Shown: positions 1 to 6,978 of the stretch, one piece after another | How positions within the stretch are numbered: position 1 is the stretch's first letter | Layout of the letters: each line of letters opens with the position of its first letter | Assembly: GCA_003564735.1 (NCBI GenBank) | Contig: PXEK01000035.1 | Coordinates: forward strand, 1 to 7,318 | Source of the DNA: Cryomorphaceae bacterium | GTDB taxonomy: Bacteria > Bacteroidota > Bacteroidia > Flavobacteriales_G > Salibacteraceae | DNA: 7,318 nt | Direction: 5' to 3' | Notes under the pieces: model-generated | The model's input: only the letters and a program-made list of their open reading frames with translations | Databases searched by the model: none | Told to the model about the DNA's origin: nothing | Made by a program: the position numbers and the translations under genes

Positions 1-132
1 ACCGCAAAAACACCGGGCCGCATAGAAGGCGAGTTGGTGGAAGAAGTGAACATGAACTTAGCTGCGGGAGTGTACTTTGTAAAAGTCATTCGCGACGGTA
101 ACCTGAGTGTGAAACGCGTGGGGGTGCAGTAA
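1..132 (+). CDS. C-terminal end of a T9SS-secreted protein (type A sorting domain), 5' truncated
   Basis: The first 43 codons of frame 1 are open and end in TAA at 130-132, so this is the 3' end of a gene that starts outside the window. The visible residues include LAAGVYFVKVIRDGN followed by a Lys-Arg-Val-Gly-Val-Gln end. This has the form of the Por/type A C-terminal sorting domain: a hydrophobic 'L.aGvYfvkv' strand, a short turn, then a basic final beta strand. In Bacteroidota this domain sends exported proteins through the type IX secretion system, where it is normally cleaved and the protein is released or attached to the surface. The catalytic or adhesive part of the cargo is not in the window, so its function cannot be stated. 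A terminator follows about 30 bases after the stop, making this the last gene of its transcript. Confidence 0.85.
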   Translation, partial: TAKTPGRIEGELVEEVNMNLAAGVYFVKVIRDGNLSVKRVGVQ

Positions 133-160
133 GCTATAGATGTCAACACTTAATCAAATA

Positions 161-193
161 AAAAAGCCCTGCTCGTTGAGCAGGGCTTTTTTT
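161..193. terminator. Bidirectional intrinsic terminator between the T9SS cargo gene and pgcA
   Basis: Bases 166-174 (GCCCTGCTC) pair perfectly with 178-186 around a GTT loop. The flanking A run (161-165) and T run (187-191) extend the stem. On the plus strand seven T follow the stem (187-193). On the minus strand the A-rich 157-165 gives a matching U-rich tail. It lies between two convergent stop codons (130-132 on plus, 222-224 on minus) and is well placed to end both transcripts. Confidence 0.9.
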
Positions 194-221
194 ATATCCT
201 CAGCTAGAATTATACCAATAA

Positions 222-1937
222 TTACAACTGCATATCTTCTATAATGGTGTCAATCCTGTTTTCCAACTCTAGATAAACGGCATCATAATTAGATAAATGA
301 TCGAGGTTGGCATTAACACTGATATAAAATTTAATCTTTGGTTCTGTACCCGATGGCCTCGCCGTAATTTTACTCCCGTCGGCGGTAAAAATTTGAAAAA
401 CGTTGGAAGAGGGCAAATCGACTTTATTCGTTTCGCCCGTAACCGTATTCGTTTCAACTCCCGAAAGCAAATCAATTGTTTTCACCACCTTACACCCGTT
501 AACATACTCAGGAGTTGCCGATCTAAAATCAGTCATCATTTTGGCAATAGCCTCCGCCCCCGACTTGCCTTTTTTCACTATGCTGATGAGTCGTTCACGA
601 TAAAAACCGTAATCTCGGTAAATCTCAGCGAGTACATCAATGAGTGTTTTCCCTGAACGTTTCGCTTCTAAAGCTACCTCGGCAAAAATCAAACTAGCGG
701 TAACTGCGTCCTTATCTCTCACAAAATCACCTACCATATAACCGTAACTCTCCTCCCCTCCTCCAATGAAATGCTCTACCCCTTCCTTTCGTCGAATAAT
801 GTCGGCAATCCATTTAAAACCCGTTAAACAGTAATAAGTCTTTACGCCGTATCCCTCAGCTATTTTCGCCGGTAACTCACTGGTCACAACCGTTTGCGCC
901 ACGAAATGATTGGGTTTAATATCCCCTGATTCCTTTTGTTTTTTCAGCAAGTACCAAGTGAGTAAGGCCACCGTTTGGTTGCCGTTAAGCAATTCAATTT
1001 TCCCATTTTTGGTCAGAACCCCAACACCCAGCCGGTCACTATCCGGGTCGGTTCCGATGATAATATCGGCTTTTATTTCTTCAGCCATTCGGGTAGCTAA
1101 TTCAAGTGCTTCAGGTTCTTCGGGATTGGGTGATTTTACCGTAGGAAAATCGCCATCGGGCACAGCCTGTTCGTTTACGATATGAAAGTCGGTAAATCCC
1201 GCTTTTTCAAAAGCTGCCGGAATGGCCGTAACCGACGTACCGTGCAGCGGAGTAAACACAATTTTCAAACGATCTTTATTACCCTCAATATGACTATTCG
1301 CAACGCAAGCCTCAATAAAAGCTTTGTCTATTTCAGAACCCACCAACTCGATAAGCTCATCAGAAGAAGTGAATAAAATATCCTCATACCGTGTTTTCCC
1401 TACCAAATCAATTACGTTACGATCGTGCGGGGGTACAAGTTGACCGCCATCATTCCAATACACTTTGTAACCGTTATACTCCGGCGGATTGTGACTTGCG
1501 GTCAATACAATTCCCGCATCGCAGTTAAGATATCGAACCGCAAAGGAGAGCTCCGGTGTAGGACGCAAATCTTCAAATAAAAAAACCTTGATTCCGTTAG
1601 CAGAGAAAACATCTGCCACCAACCTACCAAACTCCTTAGAATTATGTCGGCAATCATAAGCCACCGCAACCTTTAATTGTTCACCGGTTTTTCGCACCAA
1701 CTTTAGGTACTGACATAATCCTTGAGTGGCCCGCCCCAGAGTATATTTGTTAATGCGGTTAGTGCCTGCACCCATCACACCTCTCATACCGCCGGTACCA
1801 AATTCCAAATCTTTATAAAAAGCATCAACCAAGCCCTCTCCACCTTCCTTCTCCAAAGCACTGACTTCGTTCCGCGTATCTTGATCAAAAAAATCGCTTT
1901 TCCAATAGTTTATTTTTTCTTGTAAAGTAGGTTCCAT
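222..1937 (-). CDS. pgcA: Phosphohexomutase (phosphoglucomutase/phosphomannomutase, PgcA-like)
   Basis: This 571-residue cytoplasmic enzyme belongs to the alpha-D-phosphohexomutase superfamily, which interconverts hexose 6-phosphates and 1-phosphates and so supplies sugar nucleotides for polysaccharide, lipid and envelope synthesis. All four family signatures are present in order. TASHNPP at 146-152 holds the phosphoserine Ser148. GTDPDSDRLG at 295-304 holds the metal ligands Asp297, Asp299 and Asp301. GGGEESYGY at 392-400 is the sugar-binding loop. ARPSGTEPKIKFY at 526-538 is the C-terminal phosphate-binding loop. The length and the SHNPPEYNGYK form of the active site fit the longer PgcA/PGM2-type branch, which Bacteroidota genomes usually label 'phospho-sugar mutase', rather than the roughly 450-residue GlmM or ManB forms. 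Glucose versus mannose preference cannot be read from sequence alone, so the symbol is by similarity. The ATG at 1935-1937 precedes an N-terminus typical of the family. There is no close partner gene: it converges on the cargo gene and diverges from hsp20. Confidence 0.93.
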   Translation of the reverse strand: MEPTLQEKINYWKSDFFDQDTRNEVSALEKEGGEGLVDAFYKDLEFGTGGMRGVMGAGTNRINKYTLGRATQGLCQYLKLVRKTGEQLKVAVAYDCRHNSKEFGRLVADVFSANGIKVFLFEDLRPTPELSFAVRYLNCDAGIVLTASHNPPEYNGYKVYWNDGGQLVPPHDRNVIDLVGKTRYEDILFTSSDELIELVGSEIDKAFIEACVANSHIEGNKDRLKIVFTPLHGTSVTAIPAAFEKAGFTDFHIVNEQAVPDGDFPTVKSPNPEEPEALELATRMAEEIKADIIIGTDPDSDRLGVGVLTKNGKIELLNGNQTVALLTWYLLKKQKESGDIKPNHFVAQTVVTSELPAKIAEGYGVKTYYCLTGFKWIADIIRRKEGVEHFIGGGEESYGYMVGDFVRDKDAVTASLIFAEVALEAKRSGKTLIDVLAEIYRDYGFYRERLISIVKKGKSGAEAIAKMMTDFRSATPEYVNGCKVVKTIDLLSGVETNTVTGETNKVDLPSSNVFQIFTADGSKITARPSGTEPKIKFYISVNANLDHLSNYDAVYLELENRIDTIIEDMQL

Positions 1938-2208
1938 AATGCGCTGTTAAAATGAATTCAATATTTGAGTTGCCAAAAGTACATTTTTCATGAGTCTCCA
2001 TACCACCCGCCCATACATTAAGAAAATATTACCGTGTGTCACTTATCAATATTAAGAACAAGAAAAAAAGTCACTTTCAAATAAAAACACATGACATAAT
2101 TACATTAAAACCAAATATTTACAGACGTTTTGACAGGAGAAAAAACCAAAACCATCACCGGCATTGAGGTTGTTTAACCATTAACCGAAACCAAAAAAAT
2201 TTAAAGTT
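1938..2208. other. A/T-rich divergent intergenic region between pgcA and hsp20
   Basis: These 271 bases lie between two divergent start codons and must hold the promoters of both genes. The pgcA side carries the TACTTTTG element at 1974-1981. On the hsp20 side I find no exact TAnnTTTG, no CIRCE-type inverted repeat and no other heat-shock operator I can name. The last 60 or so bases before hsp20 are A/C-rich (repeated CCAAAA/ACCAAA runs), consistent with an unstructured leader. No open frame here looks like a gene. Confidence 0.6.
1974..1981 (-). promoter_or_regulatory. Candidate -7 element (TAnnTTTG) for pgcA
   Basis: The minus strand reads TACTTTTG, an exact match to the Bacteroidota primary-sigma -7 consensus TAnnTTTG. 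It ends about 36 bases upstream of the pgcA ATG, which would give a leader of roughly 30 bases. No convincing TTG -33 element is present at the usual distance, so the call rests on one short motif and its position. Confidence 0.4.
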
Positions 2209-2631
2209 ATGACATTAGTAAGAGCAAATAGAAACCGACCTTTATTATCTACTTGGTTTGATGATGATTTTTTGAATGACTTTTCCACTAACCCGGCAAA
2301 ATTCAGCCCGGCAGTTAACATCAGCGAAAATTCGAAGTCTTATCAACTTGAACTTTCCGTACCCGGAATGCATAAAAAAGACTTCGAAATTAATTTAGAC
2401 AGTGGCGAACTCACGATTTCTGCCAATAAGGTGGAGGAAAACGAAGAAAACGAGAGAAACTACACTCGACGTGAATTCAAATCTGCATCGTTTTCCAGAT
2501 CTTTTATACTGCCTGAGGGTAAGGTAGATGAAAACAAAATCGAGGCGTCTTATAAAGATGGGATATTAAAAATCAATATTCCTAAAAAGGAAGAAGCCTC
2601 ACCCAAGTCAAAGTTGATATCCATCAAATAA
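2209..2631 (+). CDS. Small heat-shock protein, Hsp20/alpha-crystallin family
   Basis: This 140-residue cytoplasmic chaperone would be ATP-independent, binding unfolding proteins under stress and holding them for refolding by DnaK/ClpB. The alpha-crystallin domain runs from about residue 33 to 127. Visible hallmarks are VPGMHKKDFEI at 51-61 (the usual PGxxKxDxxI strand), the RREF...FSRSFILP segment around 88-102, and the A-x-Y-K-D-G-I-L element at 113-120 followed by KINIPKK. The C-terminal tail ends KLISIK and contains an I-x-I motif (Ile137, Ile139), which docks between dimers in family oligomers. The N-terminal arm is short and carries a WFDDDFLNDF segment, as is common in Bacteroidota Hsp20s. 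The ATG at 2209 follows TTAAAGTT, an A/T-rich leader typical of the phylum, with no strong Shine-Dalgarno. The gene is monocistronic: a terminator follows and the next gene converges. Induction by heat is expected from the family, but no operator is visible. Confidence 0.95.
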   Translation: MTLVRANRNRPLLSTWFDDDFLNDFSTNPAKFSPAVNISENSKSYQLELSVPGMHKKDFEINLDSGELTISANKVEENEENERNYTRREFKSASFSRSFILPEGKVDENKIEASYKDGILKINIPKKEEASPKSKLISIK

Positions 2632-2712
2632 CTTGGAAACTTTTTTTATAATGCAACGTTTAAAAGGTGTTGCTTCTGCACGAAGCAGCAAGTAGGGTTA
2701 GGTTAGTGCAGG

Positions 2713-2745
2713 CCACCATCGGCAAATGTCGGTGGTGGTTTTTTT
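2713..2745 (+). terminator. Intrinsic terminator of hsp20
   Basis: Bases 2713-2723 (CCACCATCGGC) pair with 2728-2738 (GTCGGTGGTGG) around an AAAT loop, giving an 11-bp stem with two G-T wobbles, followed by seven T (2739-2745). It begins about 80 bases after the hsp20 stop. There is no matching A run on the left side, so it should act on the plus strand only. Confidence 0.85.
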
Positions 2746-2801
2746 ATGCACCCACTCCACTCCCCACCAATGAACACATAATATAATTCATTCCGGATAA
2801 A

Positions 2802-3230
2802 TCACTGTTCTGAGGTGAAAACGTAAACAATGGCATCATTTTGCTGCTCAATAAGTCGGGCTTCGAGATAGGCGCGCTCCATAATGGCATCTTTATCAAG
2901 AGTTGCTTTAAACACCTTTTCGTTCCACTTAGGCCCGTAATAACTCTCAGTGGTAATAACCAAAGAAGACACTCCGGATTGAGTATAAAATAAATCGTCT
3001 AATGTTTCAGCCCCGTAACCTGTGGTTTGGGTGCTAAAAAACTCTCGGGCTCCGGGATAGTAGTATCCAAAACCGGTCAAATATTCACCTTGATTATTCT
3101 CGAACACAGGAACAACTCCTAGTGCGCGTTCTTCAAAAACAAGACGGTCTTTATCAAAGAAAGCTTCTGAACTGAGTAACATTCCCACCAAGGTGCAGTT
3201 TTCGTATTTAGAAAGACTTTCCGATTCTAC
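2802..3230 (-). pseudogene. GldN/PorN-like C-terminal half of a gene interrupted by an in-frame stop
   Basis: This is the downstream part of the frame that begins at 3752. It is in the same register and is separated from the upstream part only by TAA at 3231-3233. After that stop the frame is open for 142 codons and ends in TGA at 2802-2804. The sequence resembles the T9SS ring component GldN/PorN, from my memory of that family: FFDKDR followed by ALGVVPV, then YYYPGAREFF (GldN: 'FYPDAR/YYPEAR'), LDDLF ('SFDDLF'), SSLVITTESYYG, and a final acidic/amphipathic helix around KDAIMERAYLEARLIEQQ ('ALLESERIKNEI'). It has no plausible start of its own: the first start-like codon is TTG at 3189-3191, the first ATG at 3180-3182, neither has a ribosome-binding signal, and the homology appears to run across the stop. 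It could be a dead half of a recently broken gene, or be expressed by readthrough or reinitiation. A sequencing error at the stop is also possible. Confidence 0.7.
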
Positions 3231-3752
3231 TTACGTCAAAAGGATTTCCATTTCAGATGAAAACTCATACAAACTCAAGTCGTGGCTAGTCAACGAAGAT
3301 TTTATCGAACTCAGCGAAAACCCGGATAACTCGGGATTCTCATTTACGCTGTAAAACCTTGAAAACCGAAACAGCCCCGCTATCATCTCACTTTCTATTT
3401 TTTTGAAAGTTCGGTTCTCGAAATCCTCGGTACCGCATTCCGTTTCCCGAGAAGGAAGCTCCTGCCGAACACATAACGGGCTCTCATAATTACGCTTTAC
3501 AATTAACTCTCCCTCCTCATCGTAAAATTTCCATTCCCCCGAGCGTTTATTTTGTTCAAATTGTCCTTCCACCTTTCTGTTTCCGTTGTCATAAAACGAC
3601 ATATAACTGCCGTTTAATATTCCGTTTTGTTGGTTGAGGCGCACCTCCACTTCACCCACCTGAACGGTTTGTGCGTAAATTCCCGCACTTGTTAAAATGG
3701 ATAATATTAAAAGGTGAATGGTGTTTAGTCTGAAAATTCCAAGCGTCATCAT
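3231..3752 (-). CDS. Secreted MORN-repeat protein: N-terminal half of an interrupted MORN-GldN-like fusion
   Basis: The predicted 173-residue product has an N-terminal signal peptide at about residues 1-27: a hydrophobic TIHLLILSILTSAGI core ending IYA before Gln28. Export to the periplasm is therefore expected. Residues 47-90 hold about two MORN/YwqK-type repeats, seen in SFYDNGNRKVEGQFEQNKR and GEWKFYDEEGEL with the recurring 'G-x-W-x-x-Y-D-x-x-G' pattern. Residues from about 112 to 173 look like the beginning of a GldN-like domain, which continues in frame after the TAA at 3231-3233. Without the stop the product would be 316 residues, close to usual GldN lengths. Two adjacent ATGs (3750-3752 and 3747-3749) are both possible starts, and the outer one is taken here. 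The gene lies 70 bases downstream of tgt on the same strand with its own candidate promoter. If truncated as read, the protein would be a small secreted MORN protein lacking a functional GldN region. Confidence 0.65.
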   Translation of the reverse strand: MMTLGIFRLNTIHLLILSILTSAGIYAQTVQVGEVEVRLNQQNGILNGSYMSFYDNGNRKVEGQFEQNKRSGEWKFYDEEGELIVKRNYESPLCVRQELPSRETECGTEDFENRTFKKIESEMIAGLFRFSRFYSVNENPELSGFSLSSIKSSLTSHDLSLYEFSSEMEILLT

Positions 3753-3772
3753 ATCCGTAATATTTTATTCAA

Positions 3773-3780
3773 CAAACTTA
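3773..3780 (-). promoter_or_regulatory. Candidate -7 element (TAnnTTTG) for the MORN-GldN-like gene
   Basis: The minus strand reads TAAGTTTG, an exact match to the Bacteroidota -7 consensus. It ends about 20 bases before the ATG and would give a leader of about 15 bases. A TTTG further upstream is only 10 bases away, too close for a normal -33 element. If real, the gene can be transcribed independently of tgt. Confidence 0.35.
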
Positions 3781-3822
3781 ATAAATTTTTCAAACGGATT
3801 TAGGGCTCTGACCAAAAAAGTG

Positions 3823-4953
3823 CTACAATCTCCTAGTTAAAAGAGGAACGACCTCATTTTTCCAACTGGTAAACGTACCCTCCAAAATTTTTTCACGGGC
3901 TTGATTCACCAAGTCCAAATAAAACCCGAGGTTATGAATAGAGGCAATTTGAGCCCCCAAGTACTCACCCACCTTAAAAAGGTGCCGAACATAGCCCTTC
4001 GAATAAGCCGAATCCACAAAGGTGGTTCCCTGTTCATCGAGAACCGAAAAATCGTTCTCCCACTTTTGATTTTTAATATTGATTACGCCGTTCCAAGTGA
4101 ATAAAACACCGTGCCTCGCATTACGCGTGGGCATGACGCAATCAAACATATCAACACCTAAAGCTATGCATTCCAAAATATTAGCAGGTGTGCCTACCCC
4201 CATCAAATAACGCGGCTTTTCCTCCGGCAAAATAGAACAAACCCGCTCGGTTTGTTCATACATATCTTCATGCGGCTCCCCCACCGATAGCCCGCCTATG
4301 GCGTAACCGTTTGCTCGCGTAGAGGCGATGGTTTCTGCCGATTGTTTACGCAAGTCATTATACGTACTTCCTTGAACAATAGGGAATAACGACTGCTCAT
4401 AACCATACAGCGGACCCGAGTTTTCCATTTCGGCAACACAGCGCTTCAACCACCTGTGAGTCATCTCCATCGATTTCTTGGCGTATTGATAGTCGCACGG
4501 ATAAGGCGTGCACTCATCAAAAGCCATGATAATATCTGCTCCTATTTCACGCTGTATTTGGATGGCCCTTTCCGGACTAAAAAAGTGTTTAGAGCCGTCG
4601 ATATGAGATTTAAAGGTCACCCCCTCCTCTTTTATCTTTCTGGAGTTAGAAAGTGAATATACCTGATAACCGCCGCTATCGGTAAGTATAGGTTTATCCC
4701 ACCCCATAAACTTGTGCAAGCCGCCCGCAGCTTTTAACACCTCGGTACCCGGTCGCATATACAAATGGTAAGTATTACCCAATATTATGCGCGCCGATAT
4801 ATCATCTTTCAACTCCCTTTGGTGAACAGCCTTAACGGTTCCGGCAGTACCCACGGGCATAAAAACCGGTGTAGCTATATCACCGTGTGAGCACGACAGA
4901 TTACCCGCGCGAGCCTTTGATTGATCGTCTGTTTTTTCAAGTTTGAACTGCAT
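3823..4953 (-). CDS. tgt: Queuine tRNA-ribosyltransferase (tRNA-guanine transglycosylase), lacking the zinc cysteines
   Basis: This 376-residue cytoplasmic enzyme exchanges guanine 34 of GUN-anticodon tRNAs (Asp, Asn, His, Tyr) for preQ1 in the queuosine pathway. Visible motifs along the TIM barrel are TDSGGYQVYS at 91-100 with the catalytic Asp92, FDECTP at 145-150 (substrate-base contact Asp146), the GGLSVGE loop at 220-226, and GVDMFDCVMPTRNARHG at 266-282 with the likely nucleophile Asp268. Length and N-terminus match the family. The odd point is the usual C-x-C-x2-C-...-H zinc site. Here the three cysteine positions are Gly309, Thr311 and Asp314 (DEQGTTFVD), while the His of IHNL (340) remains. 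As I recall, the same replacement is found in TGTs of other Flavobacteriia, so it is probably a lineage trait and not a defect. The ATG at 4951-4953 lies 17 bases after the POT stop, so co-transcription is likely. No preQ1 riboswitch could fit in that gap. Confidence 0.96.
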   Translation of the reverse strand: MQFKLEKTDDQSKARAGNLSCSHGDIATPVFMPVGTAGTVKAVHQRELKDDISARIILGNTYHLYMRPGTEVLKAAGGLHKFMGWDKPILTDSGGYQVYSLSNSRKIKEEGVTFKSHIDGSKHFFSPERAIQIQREIGADIIMAFDECTPYPCDYQYAKKSMEMTHRWLKRCVAEMENSGPLYGYEQSLFPIVQGSTYNDLRKQSAETIASTRANGYAIGGLSVGEPHEDMYEQTERVCSILPEEKPRYLMGVGTPANILECIALGVDMFDCVMPTRNARHGVLFTWNGVINIKNQKWENDFSVLDEQGTTFVDSAYSKGYVRHLFKVGEYLGAQIASIHNLGFYLDLVNQAREKILEGTFTSWKNEVVPLLTRRL

Positions 4954-4970
4954 ACAATCTCAACCGGCAA

Positions 4971-6935
4971 TTACTTCACGCCATGCATCATTTTAATGAG
5001 CTTTTTACCCAATAAGAACAACACCAAAGACGCACCACCCGCCATAAATACGAATATCATAAAAAAGTCATATAAGGTGGAAATGGTAAAGCCCATAAAC
5101 TTTGGCTTTTCGGGTTTGAGGTTCCACACATTCAGCCTGATATCCTCTTCATCCTTAGTGAAGTGGTATAACTTAGAAAGATCATCGCTAAAGGCGTAAC
5201 TGAATATAGGCTTAATATCGGCACCTTTAGCTTTTAAATCTCTTTCTGAGGGAACTCCCGGCAATATACGGGCCATTTGCTGAACCGGATACTCGGTAAT
5301 TTCTTTTTCCTTCACGTTAAGAGAGGTAACTTCCAAGCTTTCCTCAGGTGTACGTTTAATGAGGTAATCCCAAAAAGTAGGTTCGTACTGTTCAAGAGTT
5401 TTTTCAGAACCTAATTTCACAACAAAGTTTTTCAACTCACCCTCGGGATCGAAGTAACCTTCTCTGAAGCGAAGGGTTTCCAAAACTCCGGCATACTCCT
5501 CGGCTTTTTCTTTGTCAATACTGTATGTCTCTTCAATTTTTTGTTCTTCAGGATAAAGGCCTGACAGCTCGCCCGCAAATTTATTCGCTGTGGCCATAGC
5601 CAAAAACCATACACCCATCAAAAGCGAAGTAAATTTAATAGGCGACAATTTCACCACCATTGAAAGTCCGATAGGTGATAATGAGAGTTCACCCATGGTG
5701 TGCAACCAGTACAGACCTACCAACCACAGCATGCTCACCTTTACTTCAGGGTCTAAACCATCAACACCAAAAGATATAAACAAGTAGCCCAGTGCCAGTA
5801 AAAATAAACCTATAGACTGCTTATAAATGGAGGCCGGTTCTTTTTTCATCTTATCCAACTTGGTCCACAGCCAAGCCATGATAGGGGCAAAAATCACAAT
5901 AAACATGGCGTTCACCGATTGAAACCATGAAGCGGGAATGGTGAAGCCAAACAAGTCTCGATTCGTTTGTTCCTCAGCAAAGAAGGTCAAAGAAACTCCG
6001 GCTTGTTCAAATGCCGACCAAAAGAAAATCACAAACAACGCACAAACGTAAATTACGCCTATTCGCTCCTTCTCCACTTTGGTAATAGAGCCGTCGGTAA
6101 TGACCGTAATCATGGCCAAAATTGTGGTAGTAAAAATAAATGCGCCGATGACATCAAAATCCACCACGTAGAAAAATAATGAGAATACACCCAAGTAAAG
6201 GGCAACCAAACCTATGGTTTTCTTTACATCCGTTTTTTGCTTGGGTGTATCGTCATTTACATCAGGCTTGGTAGGAGCTAAACCCACGGGGTTTCCGTCA
6301 GGATCAACCACGTGTTTGTTTTTAAACAACTCAAAGGTAAGTGTGGCTATAACCATACCAATTGCCGCGGCTAAGAAACCCCACTTAAAATCGGCAGGAT
6401 CACCTGTATCACCCAAACCACCGGCAACCAATGGAGCGATAAAAGCTCCCAAGTTGATGCCCATATAAAATATAGTCATGGCCGAATCCAGCCTATTGTC
6501 GTTTTTGGGATACAACTGCCCCACCATAGTGGAAATATTGGGCTTAAAGAAGCCATTACCGAAAATAAGGAAACCCAAACCTGCGTAAAAAGCAAAAATA
6601 CCCAAGGTACTATCTCCCGTGGCAACACTCTCATACATTGAGGCACTAATAAACATCAGAAACTGACCCACAGCCATGAGTACACCCCCAAAAAATATGG
6701 ACTTCCTGTTTCCCCAGTATCTGTCGGCCACATACCCCCCGATAAGAGGCGTTAGGTAAACCAAACCGGTATAGCTACCGTAAATACTGGCAGACAAGGC
6801 CTTATCAAAAAGTAGAGCCTTAATCATGTAAAGTGAGAAAATAGCGCGCATACCGTAATAGCTGAAGCGCTCCCACATCTCTGTTACGAACAACAAATAA
6901 AGCCCCGAGGGGTGTCCTGATTTTTTTTCACTCAT
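4971..6935 (-). CDS. POT-family (PTR2) proton-coupled di/tripeptide transporter with a large C-terminal loop insertion
   Basis: This 654-residue inner-membrane symporter takes up di- and tripeptides with protons (major facilitator superfamily, POT/PTR2). The N-terminal TM1 holds the E-x-x-E-R signature in TEMWERFSYYG (Glu19, Glu22, Arg23), needed for proton coupling. Others are GGYVADRYWGNRKS at 66-79 (MFS motif A), the PTR2 signatures GFFKPNIS (128-135) and FYMGINLGAFIAP (156-168), FWSAFEQAGVSL near 305-316, and GELSLSPIGLSMV at 415-427 with the conserved Glu416. Hydrophobic segments fit 12 core helices plus the two extra helices (about 241-281) of bacterial POTs. Typical bacterial members have about 490-500 residues. 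The surplus is mainly one hydrophilic stretch of about 150 residues (about 462-612) between the last two helices, predicted to face the periplasm. The ATG at 6933-6935 lies 43 bases after the DPP-IV stop, and tgt follows 17 bases downstream. Pairing with a dipeptide-releasing peptidase supports peptide import as its role. Confidence 0.94.
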   Translation of the reverse strand: MSEKKSGHPSGLYLLFVTEMWERFSYYGMRAIFSLYMIKALLFDKALSASIYGSYTGLVYLTPLIGGYVADRYWGNRKSIFFGGVLMAVGQFLMFISASMYESVATGDSTLGIFAFYAGLGFLIFGNGFFKPNISTMVGQLYPKNDNRLDSAMTIFYMGINLGAFIAPLVAGGLGDTGDPADFKWGFLAAAIGMVIATLTFELFKNKHVVDPDGNPVGLAPTKPDVNDDTPKQKTDVKKTIGLVALYLGVFSLFFYVVDFDVIGAFIFTTTILAMITVITDGSITKVEKERIGVIYVCALFVIFFWSAFEQAGVSLTFFAEEQTNRDLFGFTIPASWFQSVNAMFIVIFAPIMAWLWTKLDKMKKEPASIYKQSIGLFLLALGYLFISFGVDGLDPEVKVSMLWLVGLYWLHTMGELSLSPIGLSMVVKLSPIKFTSLLMGVWFLAMATANKFAGELSGLYPEEQKIEETYSIDKEKAEEYAGVLETLRFREGYFDPEGELKNFVVKLGSEKTLEQYEPTFWDYLIKRTPEESLEVTSLNVKEKEITEYPVQQMARILPGVPSERDLKAKGADIKPIFSYAFSDDLSKLYHFTKDEEDIRLNVWNLKPEKPKFMGFTISTLYDFFMIFVFMAGGASLVLFLLGKKLIKMMHGVK

Positions 6936-6978
6936 AGTTTTAAAGTTAAAAGGGTCAAGTAATAGTTGTTATTTGTGT

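Noticed and set aside
297..656. Open plus-strand frame of 119 codons opposite pgcA
   Set aside because: It lies wholly antisense to a well-conserved enzyme, its translation resembles nothing I know, and no promoter or leader is visible.
2130..2135. TTGACA resembling a sigma-70 -35 box upstream of hsp20
   Set aside because: No -10 box lies at 16-18 bases (the bases there read CATCAC), and Bacteroidota do not normally use this -35/-10 pair.
2671..2687. Hairpin TGCTTC-loop-GAAGCA downstream of hsp20
   Set aside because: The 6-bp stem is perfect but no T run follows, and a much better terminator lies 26 bases further on. It may be chance or a minor 3' stabilising hairpin.
2802..3191. A separate 129-residue gene starting at TTG 3189-3191
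   Set aside because: There is no ribosome-binding signal, the start codon is rare, there is no signal peptide for a periplasmic-type domain, and the same frame continues upstream through the single TAA. It is better read as the 3' half of an interrupted gene.
3753..3822. T6 run just after the tgt stop as a terminator
   Set aside because: No stem of useful length precedes the T run on the minus strand (at most 3 paired bases), so termination here is not supported.
4954..4970. Possible preQ1 riboswitch ahead of tgt
   Set aside because: The gap to the POT stop codon is only 17 bases, too short for the aptamer, and Bacteroidota tgt is not usually controlled this way.
6214..6468. Open plus-strand frame of 84 codons opposite the POT gene
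   Set aside because: It is antisense to conserved transmembrane segments. Its hydrophobic composition is a by-product of the complementary strand.
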